Origin: Dyadobacter sp. 676
GTDB taxonomy: Bacteria > Bacteroidota > Bacteroidia > Cytophagales > Spirosomataceae
Direction: 5' to 3'
Length of the DNA stretch: 64,000 bases
Assembly: GCF_040448675.1 (NCBI RefSeq)
Contig: NZ_CP159289.1
Location: forward strand, 4,447,001-4,511,000
Shown here: one piece after another, positions 9,374-17,496 of the stretch
How the letters are laid out: each line of letters starts with the position of its first letter
How positions within the stretch are numbered: the stretch's first letter is position 1
Notes under the pieces: generated by a model
The model's database searches: none
The model's input: only the letters and a program-made list of their open reading frames with translations
Told to the model about the DNA's origin: nothing
Made by a program: the position numbers and the translations under genes

Positions 9374-9437
9374 ACAAATGACAACACCTGACTATGAATG
9401 ACTTCGTCGTCATTTGTAGTCAGGTGTTGTCATTTGT
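9374..9437. repeat. Decamer-phased inverted repeat (29-nt arms, 6-nt loop)
   Basis: Two 29-nt arms (9374-9402 and 9409-9437) are inverted copies with one mismatch visible, around the loop TTCGTC. TGAC begins at 9379, 9389 and 9399, and GTCA at 9409, 9419, 9429 and 9439 (the last just beyond the arm), that is, at exact 10-bp steps across the whole element. The 10-mers alternate between GTCATTTGTW and GTCAGGTGTW. It sits between the convergent ends of susD and the isomerase gene, so it could end transcription from both sides. The same decamer builds the large array at 28201-28390. It is not a CRISPR: there are no spacers. Confidence 0.85.
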
Positions 9438-9454
9438 TGTCAAGTGTCGTTTGG

Positions 9455-10321
9455 CTATTCCTTAATACTTTTAATATAAGCGATCGTCTGCGGGATTTGT
9501 TTCAGGTACGACGGGCTTTCGTCTTCAATGAAATAATGCTTGATTCCCACCTTTTTAGCAGCCTTCAATGTCGCCGGGATGTCGATCTGGCCGGTTCCTA
9601 ATGCTACGTCGTTGGTAGTAGGCGTGCCGCCTGAGAGATCGCCCTTCACACCTTTTTTCAGGTCTTTGAGGTGCATCAGTTTCCATCGGGTGGGGTATTT
9701 CAAAAGGAGCTTCGCAGGATCTTGTCCCGGGAAAGCGGTCCAGAGTACATCCATTTCGAAGTTGACGTATTCCGGGTTGGTGTTTTTAACAATATAATCG
9801 AACAGCGTGCCGTCCTCGTAAGGCACGAACTCGTAGCCGTGGTTATGGTAGGTAAGCGAAATGCCCGCTTCTTTGAGTTCTTTCCCCGCCTTGTTGAAAT
9901 CTGCTACTGCCTTTTTTGCCGTTTCGAGGTTGAAATTGCCCTTTTCGTGAGGAATCCAGGCCACCATCACGTATTTGGCGCCAAGGATTTTCGCGTCTTT
10001 GATGGTCTGCGCGGTGCTTTCGCTCAGTTTCTTGTAATCGGCGCCGATGGAAACCATCGCGATACCGCGCTTGTCGAGCTGCTTCCGGAGTTCCTCCGTG
10101 GTCATCCCCGCGATGGGGCCGCCTTCCATTTCGGTAACACCAAGGGATTTGATGGTGTCCAGCGTAGCCTCGATGCCCTTGCCCCAGCTGCCACGGAATG
10201 TATAAGCCTGTAAGCCGATAGGAGCGGTGTACACCGGCTTGCCTTGCGCAAAGAGGTCGCCCGCGCCCGCCAGCAATGCGGTCGCCAGACAACTCAGACC
10301 GATTATTTTTTTCATTGTCAT
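9455..10321 (-). CDS. Exported sugar phosphate isomerase/epimerase-like TIM-barrel protein
   Basis: Xylose isomerase-like TIM-barrel protein (AP endonuclease family 2 fold) of 288 residues with an N-terminal signal peptide (KKIIGLSCLATALLAGAGDLF), so probably periplasmic. Likely metal ligands follow the family pattern: E in VTEMEGGP, D in FEMDVLWTAF, H in KLMHLKDL and E in HYFIEDESP, with TYHNHGYEF also present. Many Bacteroidota genomes encode such exported isomerases next to SusCD systems or sugar oxidoreductases, but the substrate is not established. The ATG at 10321 and a second two codons later (MKKII) are equally possible. It converges on susD with a hairpin between them. Confidence 0.88.
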   Translation of the reverse strand: MTMKKIIGLSCLATALLAGAGDLFAQGKPVYTAPIGLQAYTFRGSWGKGIEATLDTIKSLGVTEMEGGPIAGMTTEELRKQLDKRGIAMVSIGADYKKLSESTAQTIKDAKILGAKYVMVAWIPHEKGNFNLETAKKAVADFNKAGKELKEAGISLTYHNHGYEFVPYEDGTLFDYIVKNTNPEYVNFEMDVLWTAFPGQDPAKLLLKYPTRWKLMHLKDLKKGVKGDLSGGTPTTNDVALGTGQIDIPATLKAAKKVGIKHYFIEDESPSYLKQIPQTIAYIKSIKE

Positions 10322-10348
10322 TGGGTTTGATTGTTTTAGATAGGTATT

Positions 10349-10365
10349 GCCAAAAGCGTTTTGGC
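10349..10365. other. Perfect short inverted repeat between M16 and isomerase genes
   Basis: GCCAAAA-GCG-TTTTGGC, seven perfect pairs with a three-base gap, lies 28 bp upstream of the isomerase start and about 57 bp after the M16 stop, in the same transcription direction. It has no U-run on either side, so it may be an operator for the isomerase gene or a weak terminator of the M16 transcript; sequence alone does not decide. Confidence 0.35.
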
Positions 10366-10421
10366 GTGCCGGTCACCCGGTAAGCCGATCTTATTTTAAA
10401 GCAACGGCTGTGAACAATATA

Positions 10422-11825
10422 CTAAAATCCGTCTGCCTTGATCTCCTTTTGACTCAGCTCTCCGTATTTCTTGACTTGCTCCCTGATTTCGGAAGCCTTG
10501 CCGATCAGCACAAATTGCAGTTTGTCTTTCGGAAAATAGCCAGCGATGATATCCTTCGCCTGCGCCACTGTCAGGCCATCTACTTTTGCCTGGAATGTAT
10601 CGATAAAACTTTCGTCGAAATTGTACGTGAACATATCCGTAAGCAACCGTGCCAATGCGCCCGCGGATTCGTAGTCGGGGGGAAAATCGCCTTTCACGTA
10701 CGCCTTCGCGGACGCGAGGATTTCTTCGTTAATACCCGTCTTATGCAGGCTGTCGAGCACGCTCAGCGCCATGTCGATCGCCGGAACCGTCGTGGAATTT
10801 TTGGTAAATGTGCTGATCCCGAATGTCCCGGCGTATTTGTAGCGTGTGAAACGGCTGCCCGCGCCGTAAGTAAGCCCCGAGTTCACACGCAGCGCATCAT
10901 TCAGCCAGGAAGTAAACCGTCCGCCGAGAATCGTGTTTACGACCAATACAGGCACATAATCCGGTGAATTGTAGTCGATTCCCTTGCCTCCGATCATGAA
11001 TGTGGTTTCCCGGGCGTCGTCTTTATTGACGAGCAGCACCCGGGCCTTGTCAAATTCCAGGTTGGGCGCCACGCGCTTCACCATGCGCGCAGGAGCGGTT
11101 TTCCAGTCGCTGAACAATGCGGTGACTTTCTTTTTCATATCCGCGATTTTGAAATCACCGACAACCGCGATCGCGCCTTTGCCGGTAGTATAGTTGCTTT
11201 GGTAAAATGCTTTCACAGCCGCTGCATCGATCTTTTCGACCGTCGACCTGGTACCCGCCGTAGGTGTGGCGTATGGGAAACTGCCGAACAGGAATGCATT
11301 GTAGTAGTTGCCGATCACCGAGCGCGGGCTTTCTCTGGCCTGGGCAAGTTCGAGCAGGGTGCGTTGCTTATGTTTGTCAAATTCGGTGACGTTGAAGACC
11401 GGGTACATAAGTATTTGTTGGATCAGTTCGAAAAGCTTTTCCTGATCTTTTGCCGCAAACGAAGCGGCAAGGCCCGCGTTATCTTTCGTAGCATATGTGG
11501 AAAGGTCCGCACCCACGTAATCGGTCATCTCCTCGATCTGCGCTTTGGTGTATTTCTGCGTGCCGAAAAGCAATGCATCGGCAGTAAGGCTGGCAAGGCC
11601 GTAACGCTCGCCGTCGTTGATCGAACCGGCATCGAATACGGCCGAAACGTTGACCAACGGGACCTCGTGCTGCTCCATCAGGTACACCGTCAACCCGTTT
11701 TTGAGTTTAAATTTTTCGTAGGGTGGTACTTTGAAGTTATTCTGTGCTTCGGCAGCCAATGTGCAAAAGGCCAGCATCAGCATTAAAACATTTTTCATTC
11801 CGATTTGAATTTGAATGGCTGTCAT
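10422..11825 (-). CDS. M16-family peptidase-like subunit lacking the zinc motif
   Basis: Pitrilysin-fold (M16) protein of up to 467 residues with a signal peptide (MKNVLMLMLAFCTLAAEAQ). The N-terminal half aligns with catalytic M16 subunits (KLKNGLTVYLMEQHEVPLVNVSAVFDAGS), but where these have HxxEH this protein reads GLASLTADALLFG, so it cannot bind the catalytic zinc. It is therefore the non-catalytic partner, as in heterodimeric M16B peptidases and mitochondrial processing peptidase. The ATG at 11825 overlaps the stop of the catalytic gene as ATGA, indicating translational coupling; an ATG at 11798 would start exactly at the signal peptide and is the main alternative. Confidence 0.9.
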   Translation of the reverse strand: MTAIQIQIGMKNVLMLMLAFCTLAAEAQNNFKVPPYEKFKLKNGLTVYLMEQHEVPLVNVSAVFDAGSINDGERYGLASLTADALLFGTQKYTKAQIEEMTDYVGADLSTYATKDNAGLAASFAAKDQEKLFELIQQILMYPVFNVTEFDKHKQRTLLELAQARESPRSVIGNYYNAFLFGSFPYATPTAGTRSTVEKIDAAAVKAFYQSNYTTGKGAIAVVGDFKIADMKKKVTALFSDWKTAPARMVKRVAPNLEFDKARVLLVNKDDARETTFMIGGKGIDYNSPDYVPVLVVNTILGGRFTSWLNDALRVNSGLTYGAGSRFTRYKYAGTFGISTFTKNSTTVPAIDMALSVLDSLHKTGINEEILASAKAYVKGDFPPDYESAGALARLLTDMFTYNFDESFIDTFQAKVDGLTVAQAKDIIAGYFPKDKLQFVLIGKASEIREQVKKYGELSQKEIKADGF

Positions 11826-13144
11826 TTCGATTTTTCGGGAAGCAGGAAGCCCACGGTGCGGTTGCGCTCGTTGAAGTATTGGGCGGCAACGCGTTTAATG
11901 TCGGCTACGGTTACTTTCTTATAGTTTTCCGGTGCTTCGAACATCTTTTTATAATCACCAAAAAACACGTCGTACGTGCCGAGGCTGTTGGCTTTTCCAT
12001 TGATGGTTTCGAGCGTATGGTAAAATTCCATCAGCTTCTGATTCTTCACTTTCTGTAATTCGGCGTCGGTCACGCCGTTTTGTATGATCATATCGATTTG
12101 TTTTTCAATGGCATTTTCAAGGTCCTGCGCCGAAACGTTGTCGCCGGCCACGCCGAAAACGACGAACAATGTCGGATCGAAGCCATTGTCGAGCCCCGTG
12201 GAGACGCTGGATGCAATAGTGGTATCCATCACGAGCGATTTTACCAGCCGCGAGGAATTGCCCGAGCTTAACAGGCTGCTGAACAGGTCCAGGGCGTAGT
12301 AATCGGGGTGGGCGGTTTCGGGGACGTGGTATGCGAGGATGATATTCGGCGTGGTGATGTCTTTGTAGGTCGTCACGCGGCGTTCGCCGTTCTGCGGGGG
12401 CTCCACGGTACGGATTTTCGGCGGCAGGCCGCGTGCAGGCAGCGGCGCCATGTACTGGTCGGCCAATTTTTTTACTTCATCAAACTTAATATCACCCACC
12501 ACCACGACGGTCGCATTGTTGGGCGAATAGTAGGTTTTAAAGTAGTTCTCGAGGTCGGATTGCGTCCAGCTTTTAATGTCGGATTCGAAACCGATTACCG
12601 GAAACATGTAGGGATGCTCCTGGAATGCCACGGACTGTACCAGCTCGCCGATGAGCCGGTAGTTGCTGTTTTCCAGCCCGGTACTGCGTTCCGAAAGTAC
12701 TACGCCACGCTCGCTTTCCACCATTTTAGGGTCGATCGTGAGGTGGCCGATGCGGTCGGATTCGAGTTTGAAGATCGTTTCCAATGCATCTTTCTGGAAC
12801 CAGTCGGTGTAGACGGTCACATTTTCCGTAGTGTAGGCATTGTTGGAGCCCCCATTGGCTTCCATCACGCGGTCGAATTGCTTCGGGCCGTAGTTTTTGG
12901 AACCGTTGAACATCATGTGTTCGAAGAAGTGGGACAGGCCGGTAATGCCGTGAACCTCGTTCCGCGAGCCGACCTTCCAGAAGAGGTACATATTGGCGGT
13001 AGGGATCGAATGGTCTTCCAGAACGAGGAATTTCATGCCGTTGGCCAGCGTGAAAGTTTTCACGTCCTCCGGCCGGGTTTGCGCATGCGTATCGCCGAGG
13101 CCTGCCAACGCGGCCGCAGCGAGTAAAATTTTTCGGAGCTTCAT
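11822..13144 (-). CDS. M16-family zinc metallopeptidase, catalytic subunit
   Basis: Exported pitrilysin-family zinc peptidase of 440 residues. A signal peptide (LRKILLAAAALAGLGDTHA) precedes the N-terminal M16 domain, which holds the inverted zinc motif HFFEH (about residues 77-81 in TGLSHFFEHMMFNGSKNYG) and the downstream third-ligand region TTENVTVYTDWF...LESDRIGHL. The C-terminal M16 domain lacks a second zinc site. At about 440 residues it is the short M16B type that works as a dimer; the following gene encodes the inactive partner, with coupled translation (ATGA overlap). The pair probably trims peptides in the periplasm. The gene is divergent from the EEP protein gene across 155 bp. Confidence 0.92.
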   Translation of the reverse strand: MKLRKILLAAAALAGLGDTHAQTRPEDVKTFTLANGMKFLVLEDHSIPTANMYLFWKVGSRNEVHGITGLSHFFEHMMFNGSKNYGPKQFDRVMEANGGSNNAYTTENVTVYTDWFQKDALETIFKLESDRIGHLTIDPKMVESERGVVLSERSTGLENSNYRLIGELVQSVAFQEHPYMFPVIGFESDIKSWTQSDLENYFKTYYSPNNATVVVVGDIKFDEVKKLADQYMAPLPARGLPPKIRTVEPPQNGERRVTTYKDITTPNIILAYHVPETAHPDYYALDLFSSLLSSGNSSRLVKSLVMDTTIASSVSTGLDNGFDPTLFVVFGVAGDNVSAQDLENAIEKQIDMIIQNGVTDAELQKVKNQKLMEFYHTLETINGKANSLGTYDVFFGDYKKMFEAPENYKKVTVADIKRVAAQYFNERNRTVGFLLPEKSK

Positions 13145-13299
13145 GAAGCAGGGATTGTTAATGAATGTGTAATGATAATGAAAATGCCCGACTGCCCGAA
13201 ACGGATCAAATGATAAACTTAAATGGATGTCCAGGCGGTACTAGTTACCCTGCGAAACGCTATTTTTGACGCGTTGTTAAACCAATATTCGTACCACCG

Positions 13300-14097
13300 A
13301 TGAAAAACTATCTTCTTCCCTTACTGGCGCTCCTGGCACTCAACGGAGTAGCCGGTACGCCGCCCGACCAGCCCGTTAAAAAGCAGCGGTTTAAAGTAAT
13401 GACCTACAATATCCACCATTGTAACCCGCCGTCGGCCGGCGACAAGATCGACGTGGAAGCCATCGCGAGAGTAATTAATGCCGAAAAGCCTGATTTCGTG
13501 GCTTTGCAGGAAGTGGACGTGAATACCGAACGTTCGGGAAAAGGCAAGAACCAGGCGCAGCAGCTGGCACAGCTCACGGGCATGAAATTCTATTTTTCCA
13601 AAGCCATCGATCACCAGGGCGGCGACTACGGTGTGGCCGTACTTACAAAATTCCCGATCGTCGATTCGGCACGTTACGCATTGCCGATCCGCCCCGAATT
13701 GAAGGAAGAAGACCGTACGATCGCGGCGGTAACCGTAAAATTGCCGGATAGCCGCAAACTGATCTTTGCCAGCACGCATTTGGGCCTGAAAGAGCCGAAT
13801 CGTCTGTTGCAGGCTGAAACGATTTTGAAGTATTTCGGCAACACGGAACTGCCCATGATCCTGGGCGGCGATTTCAACGCGACCCCCGATAGCCCGGTGA
13901 TTGCTTATTTCGACAAATATTTCACCCGCTCCTGCTCCGATTGCAAGCCGACCATTCCGGTAGAAGTTCCTGAAAAGACCATCGATTTCATCATGCACAA
14001 GCAGGGCTCGCAGCTCAAAAGCGCCAACACGAAAGTGATCGACGAGAAATACGCCTCCGATCACCTGCCGGTAACTGCCGAGTTTACATTAGACTGA
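13300..14097 (+). CDS. Exported endonuclease/exonuclease/phosphatase (EEP) family protein
   Basis: DNase I-like EEP-fold hydrolase of 265 residues with a signal peptide (KNYLLPLLALLALNGVAG). Active-site blocks in order: VMTYNIHH (Asn, about 35-41), VALQEVD (Glu metal ligand, about 68-74), GGDFNATPDSP (Asp/Asn, about 188-198) and the C-terminal SDHLPVTAEF (Asp/His pair). Exported relatives act as phosphodiesterases, for example on phospholipid head groups or nucleic acids; the actual substrate cannot be told. Its last 14 bp overlap the end of the convergent FAN1-like gene. Confidence 0.9.
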   Translation: MKNYLLPLLALLALNGVAGTPPDQPVKKQRFKVMTYNIHHCNPPSAGDKIDVEAIARVINAEKPDFVALQEVDVNTERSGKGKNQAQQLAQLTGMKFYFSKAIDHQGGDYGVAVLTKFPIVDSARYALPIRPELKEEDRTIAAVTVKLPDSRKLIFASTHLGLKEPNRLLQAETILKYFGNTELPMILGGDFNATPDSPVIAYFDKYFTRSCSDCKPTIPVEVPEKTIDFIMHKQGSQLKSANTKVIDEKYASDHLPVTAEFTLD

Positions 14098-15813
14098 TAT
14101 TTTCCTTGACCCAGTTGACCCGCACAATGCGGCTTTGCACGCCGTGCTCCGCGAAGAAATGTTGCCAATGCAACTGCCGCGACGAAAGGTGGTCGGTAGG
14201 GGACTTGATTTCGATGAATGCGTACTCATCGTCGTTCCAAACGAGCAGATCGGGGAAGCCGCGGGTGTTTTCACGGAGGTTCAACGCCATTTCGAGCATG
14301 ATTTTGTGGATCTTTTCGGGGCTAAGGAGCGAAGTAAGGGTTAATACCTTCTCCAATGCGCCCTCGTACCACGGCACGAGCACATTGGTAATGCCGTATT
14401 TATCTGTAAAAGTCTGCGTAACAAGCTCGTCGATAATTTCCCGTGAATGTGCGGCGGCGAGTCGTTCTTTTAGCTGGTCCGACCGTCTGAAATAGAAATC
14501 GGGCAGGAAGAAGTCCGACGGAATGCGTTGCAACGGATTGTGGATCGTCTGGACATTGGTATCATAAATAATATCCCAGAACAGCAATCCGAACAATGCC
14601 CGCCACGGCTCGTTCTCGCTGAAAAACGCATTATAACCCTGCTCCTGGTAGTAAGCGATCGCACCGAATTCCACCTGGAACCGATAGGAAATCGGCACCT
14701 CGATGGCCTCGGCGGCTTTCAAAGCCCGGGTCGTCCGTTTGACGATCCGGGCCTTTTTTGTTTTTGATCTTCTCATAAAAATCGAGGCTGAAAAAGCGCT
14801 CGTCGGCATTTTGCGGGCTTTCGGCGATTTCCTCGCACAAGGCCAGCGCCTCGTCGATTTCGCCCAGGTTATAAAGCAATCGCACGCGCCGCTCGCGGGC
14901 GGGCGCGTCGTTGGTGAGCTGGTAAATGGTCAGCGCCTGTGACAGCATTTTTTTGCGTTCCAGCCAGGCACTTACTTTCAGTATAAATGAATTGAACGAT
15001 GGCAATGCCTTGTGACTCAGTCCGGTGCCGCTGGCTGTATGCCAGTTCATAAACCAGTCGTAAATCTCCTCCGGCGGCAGGTCGTGCTTGATCACATCGA
15101 AAGTCTCTTTCATCAGGGAAACCATCAACGTGTCGTCGGCATCCTTCCGGGTGTCGAACTGGATGGAGAGGTATTGCTCGTCGAACGACTGAAACCGAAC
15201 GTGTCCCAGGTCGCGGACGACGAATTCGGTCATGTCGGCATAGCGGTTACCGAAAAACAGGAATTTCATCAGCATTACCTCCGCCTCGAATGATACTTTC
15301 ACCACCGGTTCCATTTGCCCGATCACCCCGCAGAGCACCGCGAAATCATATTCGTACAGCAGCCAACGCACCAGATCCGGTTTTTTGATGCTTTTGGAGG
15401 GCATGATCTCCGGTTCGAGCAGCCTCGTAATTTCCAGTAATTCCGGTTTGGTAAAAAGGTCGATCACCTCCGCGAGCCTACTTTCATGCGCTTCGCAGAG
15501 CGTTTCGATGAAGTTGCGTTCGAGCAGCTCGGTAAGTACCGCGGGCATATCCCCGATTTCGGAATAGGAAAGACTATTCGTCCGGAAGAACGATTTCCGC
15601 CGGTTGCTGAACCGGATGAAAAGGCATTGGGCGTCTTCGGAGAGGGATTCGTAGTTGTCCAGAAATTCGAGTTCGGGCTCGTGCAGGATGTGCGCGTAGC
15701 GCTTGCGTACGAAGGCGAGCACGTAATTGAAATAATCCAGATAATACTTGGGGGGGGAGGTCCGTGGGAAACACCTGTTCCTGGGCGAACGGACCGGTCG
15801 ACTCGGCGGACAA
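14084..15813 (-). pseudogene. FAN1-like structure-specific nuclease with VRR-NUC domain, two frameshifts
   Basis: DNA repair nuclease of the FAN1/KIAA1018 type. Read through two one-base corrections it gives about 575 residues, the normal bacterial length. The N-terminus (MSAESTGPFAQEQVF, then LPPKYYLDYFNYVLAFV) resembles FAN1 homologues; a helical middle part follows; the C-terminal VRR-NUC domain shows GFPDLLVWNDDEYAFIEIKS (catalytic D...ExK) and SSRQLHWQHFF. The first frame break is at a run of eight G (15750-15757), the second at a run of six T (14754-14759) on the + strand. Removing one base from each restores a single open frame of exactly 576 codons. The residues on both sides stay conserved, so this is either a recent lesion or a sequence error; see findings. 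Confidence 0.8.
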
Positions 15814-16180
15814 AACGGTTACTTTTTAGTTGATGAAGAAATAAAGTTACCGAAATTAAAAGAAATGAGCGAATGGCTGATGGAATAACCGAATGATTGA
15901 ATGAGTGAATGGGCCGCGGTGGAACGGTGAATGAGCCGCGGTGGAACCGTGAATGGGTGAGTGGGTGCTTTTTTGGGTTGAAGTTTGGCCCGCAAAAAGC
16001 GGGGGACGGGCAGGTGCGGGATAGTTATATTAAAATTTGGTTAAATCCTGATTTTATAGAAAAATGAAAGGTAAAAATTGGATTATAGCTATTATGCGTG
16101 CCGCCTTTTCGGAAAAGCATAGTATATAATTAAGAAATTGATTTACATTTGCTACCTATGGAAAACAATTTTACCTGCCC
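15814..16180. repeat. Intergenic region upstream of pgk with tandem 22-bp repeat and GAATG runs
   Basis: No gene is visible in these 367 bp. A 22-bp unit, consensus GTGAATGRGCCGCGGTGGAA plus two bases, is present twice in tandem (15905-15926 and 15927-15948), followed by a partial third GTGAATGG. It is embedded in a stretch of repeated GAATGA/GTGAATG words from about 15864 to 15965. The right part (16020-16180) is AT-rich and contains the pgk promoter. Each 22-bp unit carries the self-complementary core CCGCGG (SacII-like). Confidence 0.6.
16144..16151 (+). promoter_or_regulatory. Candidate -7 box of the pgk promoter
   Basis: TACATTTG matches the Bacteroidota -7 consensus TAnnTTTG, 29 bp before the pgk ATG. 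No clear TTTG sits about 20 bp upstream, so the -33 half is weak or absent. Confidence 0.45.
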
Positions 16181-17371
16181 ATGACAACATTAGATTCTTA
16201 TGATTTTTCAGGGAAAAAGGCCCTGGTACGCGTGGATTTCAATGTCCCGCTTAATGAAAAATTTGAGATCACGGACGATACCCGTATCCGTGCGACCATT
16301 CCTACAATCAGCAAGATTCTTAATGACGGCGGTTCCGTCATTTTAATGTCACACCTGGGTCGCCCCAAGGACGGTCCTGTCGAAAAATATTCCCTGAAAC
16401 ACCTGGTAAACCCGCTTTCGCTCATCCTGGGCAAAACTGTGAAGTTTGCCGACGATTGCATTGGAGAAAGCGCGAAAGAGCTTGCCGCTGCATTGCAGCC
16501 GGGGGAAGTTTTGTTGCTCGAAAACCTGCGTTTTTATAAAGAAGAAGAAAAAGGTAACGAAGCGTTCGCGGAGAAACTGTCGAAACTCGGCGACGTATGG
16601 GTGATGGACGCATTCGGTACCGCACACCGCGCGCACGCTTCCACGGCCGTAATCGGTAAGTTTTTTACCGACAAAGTTTGCGGTTATGTGATGCAGGCGG
16701 AGCTCGATAATGCGGAGCGGCTGCTCGAACATTCGGAAAGACCTTTCACGGCGATTATGGGCGGTGCCAAAATCTCCGACAAAATCCTGATCATCGAACG
16801 CCTGCTCGATAAGGTCGATAACCTGATCATCGGAGGTGGCATGTCCTATACATTTTCCAAGGCACAGGGTGGAAAGATCGGTAAGTCGCTGCTGGAAGCC
16901 GACAAGCAGGAGCTGACGCTTGAATTGATTGAAAAAGCAAAAGCGAAGGGTATCAATCTGGTATTGCCGGTGGACACGGTAATCGCCGACAAATTCTCGA
17001 ACGATGCGGAGCGTAAAGTGGTGGACGCAGGCAATATCCCCGACGAATGGGAGGGCCTCGATATCGGTCCGAAAACTATCGGGATTTTCTCGGATATCAT
17101 TAAAAAATCAAAAACCGTGCTCTGGAACGGCCCGATGGGCGTATTCGAGTTCCCGAATTTCGCGGTCGGAACCAACGCAATCGCCGAAGCGGTGGTAGCG
17201 GTAACCGAAGACAATGACGCATTCTCATTGATCGGCGGCGGTGACTCGGCATCCGCGATCAACAATGCAGGCTACGGCGATCGCGTGAGTTACGTTTCAA
17301 CCGGCGGGGGGGCATTGCTGGAATATATGGAAGGCAAGGTACTCCCGGGTGTTGCCGCGCTGCAAGCATAA
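16181..17371 (+). CDS. pgk: Phosphoglycerate kinase
   Basis: Cytosolic glycolytic enzyme that transfers phosphate between 1,3-bisphosphoglycerate and ADP; 396 residues, full length. Signature RVDFNVPL (about 17-24), [10 protein letters not shown] (substrate basic patch), [26 protein letters not shown], the nucleotide-site [10 protein letters not shown] and C-terminal [10 protein letters not shown] are all present. AFGTAHR replaces the more common AFGAAHR, as in other Bacteroidota. It stands alone with its own promoter and a strong terminator. Start ATG at 16181 fits the family N-terminus. Confidence 0.98.
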   Translation: MTTLDSYDFSGKKALVRVDFNVPLNEKFEITDDTRIRATIPTISKILNDGGSVILMSHLGRPKDGPVEKYSLKHLVNPLSLILGKTVKFADDCIGESAKELAAALQPGEVLLLENLRFYKEEEKGNEAFAEKLSKLGDVWVMDAFGTAHRAHASTAVIGKFFTDKVCGYVMQAELDNAERLLEHSERPFTAIMGGAKISDKILIIERLLDKVDNLIIGGGMSYTFSKAQGGKIGKSLLEADKQELTLELIEKAKAKGINLVLPVDTVIADKFSNDAERKVVDAGNIPDEWEGLDIGPKTIGIFSDIIKKSKTVLWNGPMGVFEFPNFAVGTNAIAEAVVAVTEDNDAFSLIGGGDSASAINNAGYGDRVSYVSTGGGALLEYMEGKVLPGVAALQA

Positions 17372-17405
17372 GCATTTCACTTTTTTAGGTTTTATATCAA
17401 AAAAG

Positions 17406-17436
17406 AAATCCATCCCGCACATCACGGGATGGATTT
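17406..17436. terminator. Intrinsic terminator between pgk and the TonB-receptor gene
   Basis: Stem AAATCCATCCCG (17406-17417) pairs perfectly with CGGGATGGATTT (17425-17436) around loop CACATCA. A-rich sequence precedes and T-rich sequence follows, so it can act for pgk and, less strongly, for the convergent receptor gene. Confidence 0.8.
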
Positions 17437-17496
17437 TCTGCATAACAAACCTAACTAATTTATGAACACTGGTCTTGTCAGACCGGAATTCCACTT

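Noticed and set aside
14754..14759. Programmed frameshifting at the A-rich slippery run in the FAN1-like gene
   Set aside because: A shift to the needed frame would require +1 slippage; the run suits -1, no stimulatory structure is evident, and FAN1 is not known to use recoding.
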